From NCBI RefSeq assembly GCF_003584645.1, contig NZ_AP017928.1, positions 2,704,395 through 2,768,394 of the forward strand: a DNA stretch of 64,000 nt. Reading direction: 5' to 3'. Every line of letters starts with the position of its first letter. Position 1 is the stretch's first letter. The stretch comes from Methylocaldum marinum (GTDB taxonomy: Bacteria; Pseudomonadota; Gammaproteobacteria; Methylococcales; Methylococcaceae). Below the pieces are notes generated by a model, which did no database searches, had not been told where the DNA came from, and worked only from the letters and a program-made list of their open reading frames with translations. A program made the position numbers and the translations under genes. This document shows, one piece after another, positions 61,756 to 64,000 of the stretch.

Positions 61756-63630
61756 ATGACCCCGGACGCCGGCACTGCCTCGTCATATTCATCCGCCCGT
61801 TCGTCATCGGCCAAACCGGCCCCGGCAACGAAGCCGCTTGTGAAGCTTTCGCCGCTGGGGAAGCAGTTCGCCGCGTATTTGGGGCGGCTGGACGACACCG
61901 CGGATGACGCGGTCATTCGTGCGATGCAATTGGTTTATCAGGCCGTCACCGAAGGCCACGTCTGCATTTGTCTGAACGACTATGCCGGCTCCGATGCAGT
62001 CAGCGAGAACGGTGATGAGATCATCACTCTGCCCGATCTCGCCGATTGGCTGTCCAGGATACGAAAATCCAGGCTGGTCGGAGCTCCCGGCGGATTCGCG
62101 CCGCTCATCCTGGAGGCGAACAACCGCCTTTATTTGACCCGTTACTGGCACTACGAGAAGACATTGGCGGACAACTTGAGATCTCGCGCGGAAAGCCCAT
62201 CTCCGGAAATCGATTTGGCCGAGCTTCGCGCCGAACTCGACCGGCTTTTCGCACACAATACCGAGGTGCCCGATCGGCAAAAGCTGGCTGCGGCCGTGGC
62301 GACGTTGCGGCGGTTCTGCGTCATCTCCGGGGGGCCCGGAACGGGAAAGACTTCCACCGTGGTCCGGATACTCGCCGCGCTCCAGTCCCGGCCCGGAGAA
62401 AAGCCGCTGCGCATCGCGCTGAGCGCGCCCACCGGCAAAGCGGCGGCACGGCTTCAGGAGTCGATACGCGAACAGAAGGCAAAACTGCCGGTGCCGCAAG
62501 CCGTACTCGACGTGCTCCCCGAAACCGCCTCCACATTGCATCGGCTGCTGGGCGCGAAACCCGACTCCGTTTATTTTCGCCATAACCGGAAAAATCCGCT
62601 GCCGCTGGACGTGTTGGTGGTGGATGAGGCATCGATGATCGACCTGGCACTGATGGCTAAGCTGACGGATGCCCTACCCAAGAGCGCCCGCCTGATTTTG
62701 CTGGGGGACAAGGATCAACTGGCAGCCGTGGAACCCGGAGCGGTGTTCGGCGATCTCTGTGAAGTGTCGGGCTATAGTCCGGCCTTCTGCGAACAGCTTT
62801 ACGCGGCATCGGGTGTCAACATCCCGTCGGGCGACCTGTTCACGCCGGCCTTGTCCGACTGTATCGCGATTCTCACTCAAAGCCATCGTTTCGGGTCGGC
62901 CAGCGGTGTGGGCCAACTGGCGCGAATGATCAACGCAGGGCGCGCCAAAGAAGCGATCGCACTGCTCGTCGACGGTCGCCATTCCGATATTCACTGGGAG
63001 CCGACGCGGCCCGGCGGCGGAGCGGACCTGGTCCGAAGGATGGAAATCGGCTATCAGGCATTTTTCACGGCTGTGGACTTGGGTGCCGAAGCCAGGGAAA
63101 TTCTGCGGCTGTTCGGACGTTTCCGGGTGCTCACCGCCCATCGGGAGGGCGATAGCGGGGCGGCAGGCATAAACTTTCGGTTCGAGGAGCAGCTATACAC
63201 GCGGCGCCGATTACGCCGCGAGAGCCGATGGTACCCCGGCCGCCCGGTCATCGTAACCAACAACGATTACGATCTCCGCCTCTTCAACGGCGATATCGGC
63301 GTGGCAATGGCAACGGCCGGAGGGCTCAGGGTCTTTTTCCAGGACGCCGATGGCCATATCCGGGGGTTTTCACCGGCACGCCTACCCGAACACGAAACCG
63401 TTTACGCCATGACCGTTCATAAAAGCCAGGGATCGGAATTTGACGAAATCGTGTTGGCGTTACCGGATGTCGAAAGTCCGGTGCTGGACCGCCCTTTAAT
63501 TTACACGGCTATCACCCGGGCGCGGCATCGGGCCGAAATTCATAGTTCACGGAAGATTTTGGAAGATGCCATCAAACGGGTTCCCGAGCGGTCCTCGGGA
63601 TTTCGCGAGCGACTTTGGAATCATGCCTGA
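61756..63630 (+). CDS. recD: Exodeoxyribonuclease V, alpha subunit
   Basis: SF1B 5'-3' helicase of RecBCD, 624 residues. Seen: the N-terminal domain (KQFAAYLGRLDDTADDAVIR), Walker A in VISGGPGTGKTSTVVRILAA, APTGKAAARLQESI, LDVLVVDEASMIDLALMAKL (Walker B), ILLGDKDQLAAVEPGAVFGD, and the C-terminal YAMTVHKSQGSEFDEIVLAL with YTAITRARHRA. Length and order match E. coli RecD. It follows recB on the same strand. Confidence 0.97.
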   Translation: MTPDAGTASSYSSARSSSAKPAPATKPLVKLSPLGKQFAAYLGRLDDTADDAVIRAMQLVYQAVTEGHVCICLNDYAGSDAVSENGDEIITLPDLADWLSRIRKSRLVGAPGGFAPLILEANNRLYLTRYWHYEKTLADNLRSRAESPSPEIDLAELRAELDRLFAHNTEVPDRQKLAAAVATLRRFCVISGGPGTGKTSTVVRILAALQSRPGEKPLRIALSAPTGKAAARLQESIREQKAKLPVPQAVLDVLPETASTLHRLLGAKPDSVYFRHNRKNPLPLDVLVVDEASMIDLALMAKLTDALPKSARLILLGDKDQLAAVEPGAVFGDLCEVSGYSPAFCEQLYAASGVNIPSGDLFTPALSDCIAILTQSHRFGSASGVGQLARMINAGRAKEAIALLVDGRHSDIHWEPTRPGGGADLVRRMEIGYQAFFTAVDLGAEAREILRLFGRFRVLTAHREGDSGAAGINFRFEEQLYTRRRLRRESRWYPGRPVIVTNNDYDLRLFNGDIGVAMATAGGLRVFFQDADGHIRGFSPARLPEHETVYAMTVHKSQGSEFDEIVLALPDVESPVLDRPLIYTAITRARHRAEIHSSRKILEDAIKRVPERSSGFRERLWNHA

Positions 63631-63703
63631 GAAAACCTTCGGATTGAGCCGGGAATTCCGGAAGACTACAATGCCAAACTTTGCTGCACGGCAGATTTGA
63701 TCC

Positions 63704-64000
63704 ATGCACGACGAATTCCAGCAGCGCGCCTATGAGCTGATCGAAGCGGGACGCTATATACACGGCCAGGGCTGGGCGCCCGCAACCAGCGGAAATTTTT
63801 CCGCCCGGCTCGGCGACGGGCGCATCGCCATCACTGTTTCGGGAAGGCATAAAGGCGAACTGTCCCTCGACGACATCATGTTGATCGACGCCGAAGGCCG
63901 GTCGCTGGACGGGAGAAAACCGTCGGCCGAAACATTGCTGCATACATCGCTCTATCGCCGCTACCCCGGTGTCGGTGCCGTGCTGCACCCGCATACACCG
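63704..64000 (+). CDS. mtnB: Methylthioribulose-1-phosphate dehydratase (N-terminal part)
   Basis: Class II aldolase-type enzyme of the methionine salvage pathway, running off the window edge; 99 codons seen. Seen: GRYIHGQGWAPATSGNFSAR, IAITVSGRHKGELSLDDIML, SAETLLHTSLYRRYPGVGAV and LHPHTP, where the His pair and the Glu of SAETLLH-type motifs bind zinc. The GWAPATSGN motif is typical of MtnB. It starts 73 bases after recD. Confidence 0.93.
   Translation, partial: MHDEFQQRAYELIEAGRYIHGQGWAPATSGNFSARLGDGRIAITVSGRHKGELSLDDIMLIDAEGRSLDGRKPSAETLLHTSLYRRYPGVGAVLHPHTP

Overview
The window reads as the chromosome of a GC-rich autotrophic gammaproteobacterium. Form IA RuBisCO (cbbLS), the accBC-aroQ-prmA and rpe-gph-trpEGDC neighbourhoods, dsbD-cutA-fxsA, and a large copper-type NosL/cupredoxin cluster together suggest a methanotroph-like lineage (Methylococcus/Methylocaldum type). 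That placement is inference; a chemolithoautotroph such as a Chromatiales member would fit nearly as well. All family assignments were made by eye from translated motifs, without database searches.

Layout. 0-10.7 kb: cbbLS on the minus strand, a PEP-CTERM surface protein gene, then a long minus-strand block (DUF3426 protein, prmA, accC, accB, aroQ, a TlpA-like thioredoxin, a DsbD with a duplicated N-terminal domain, cutA) and plus-strand fxsA. 11.2-18.6 kb: an accessory block on the plus strand that looks like an envelope copper-trafficking system. It has an HMA-SafE-cupredoxin fusion, then a tight seven-gene operon: a small exported protein, FtsX permease, LolD-type ATPase, a polytopic membrane protein with Cys motifs, a NosL protein, a TlpA lipoprotein and a NosL-beta-barrel fusion. 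18.6-32 kb: repeats, an L,D-transpeptidase, an inositol-phosphatase-like enzyme, trpCDGE, gph, rpe, an FHA-GGDEF protein and polA.

32-54 kb is a mobile region. An IS256-family element sits inside a small inverted-repeat element directly after polA. Next come an integron integrase gene (intI, minus strand) and an array of about 16 gene cassettes on the plus strand, separated by attC sites. Most cassettes are unknown. Recognisable ones include a HEPN-like protein, a PD-(D/E)XK nuclease-like protein, a Tse2-like toxin with a partner, glycine-rich membrane proteins with small partners, a DJ-1/PfpI protein, a PEP-CTERM protein whose tail is encoded by its attC site, an AlbA_2-type protein, a deoxynucleotidase, a TIGR00027-type methyltransferase and a GyrI-like fragment. 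The distal array is invaded by three IS66-family copies and one IS3-family element, nested in the remains of an older IS66 element, plus IS256 and IS91 remnants.

54.6-64 kb: a zinc secondary-alcohol dehydrogenase, an unknown membrane protein, another copy of the small inverted-repeat element, recB, recD (no recC in the window) and the start of mtnB.

The two most interesting units are the integron array, especially the PEP-CTERM, Tse2-like and HEPN-like cassettes and an attI that seems to supply a Shine-Dalgarno sequence and a start codon, and the NosL/ABC/TlpA/porin operon.
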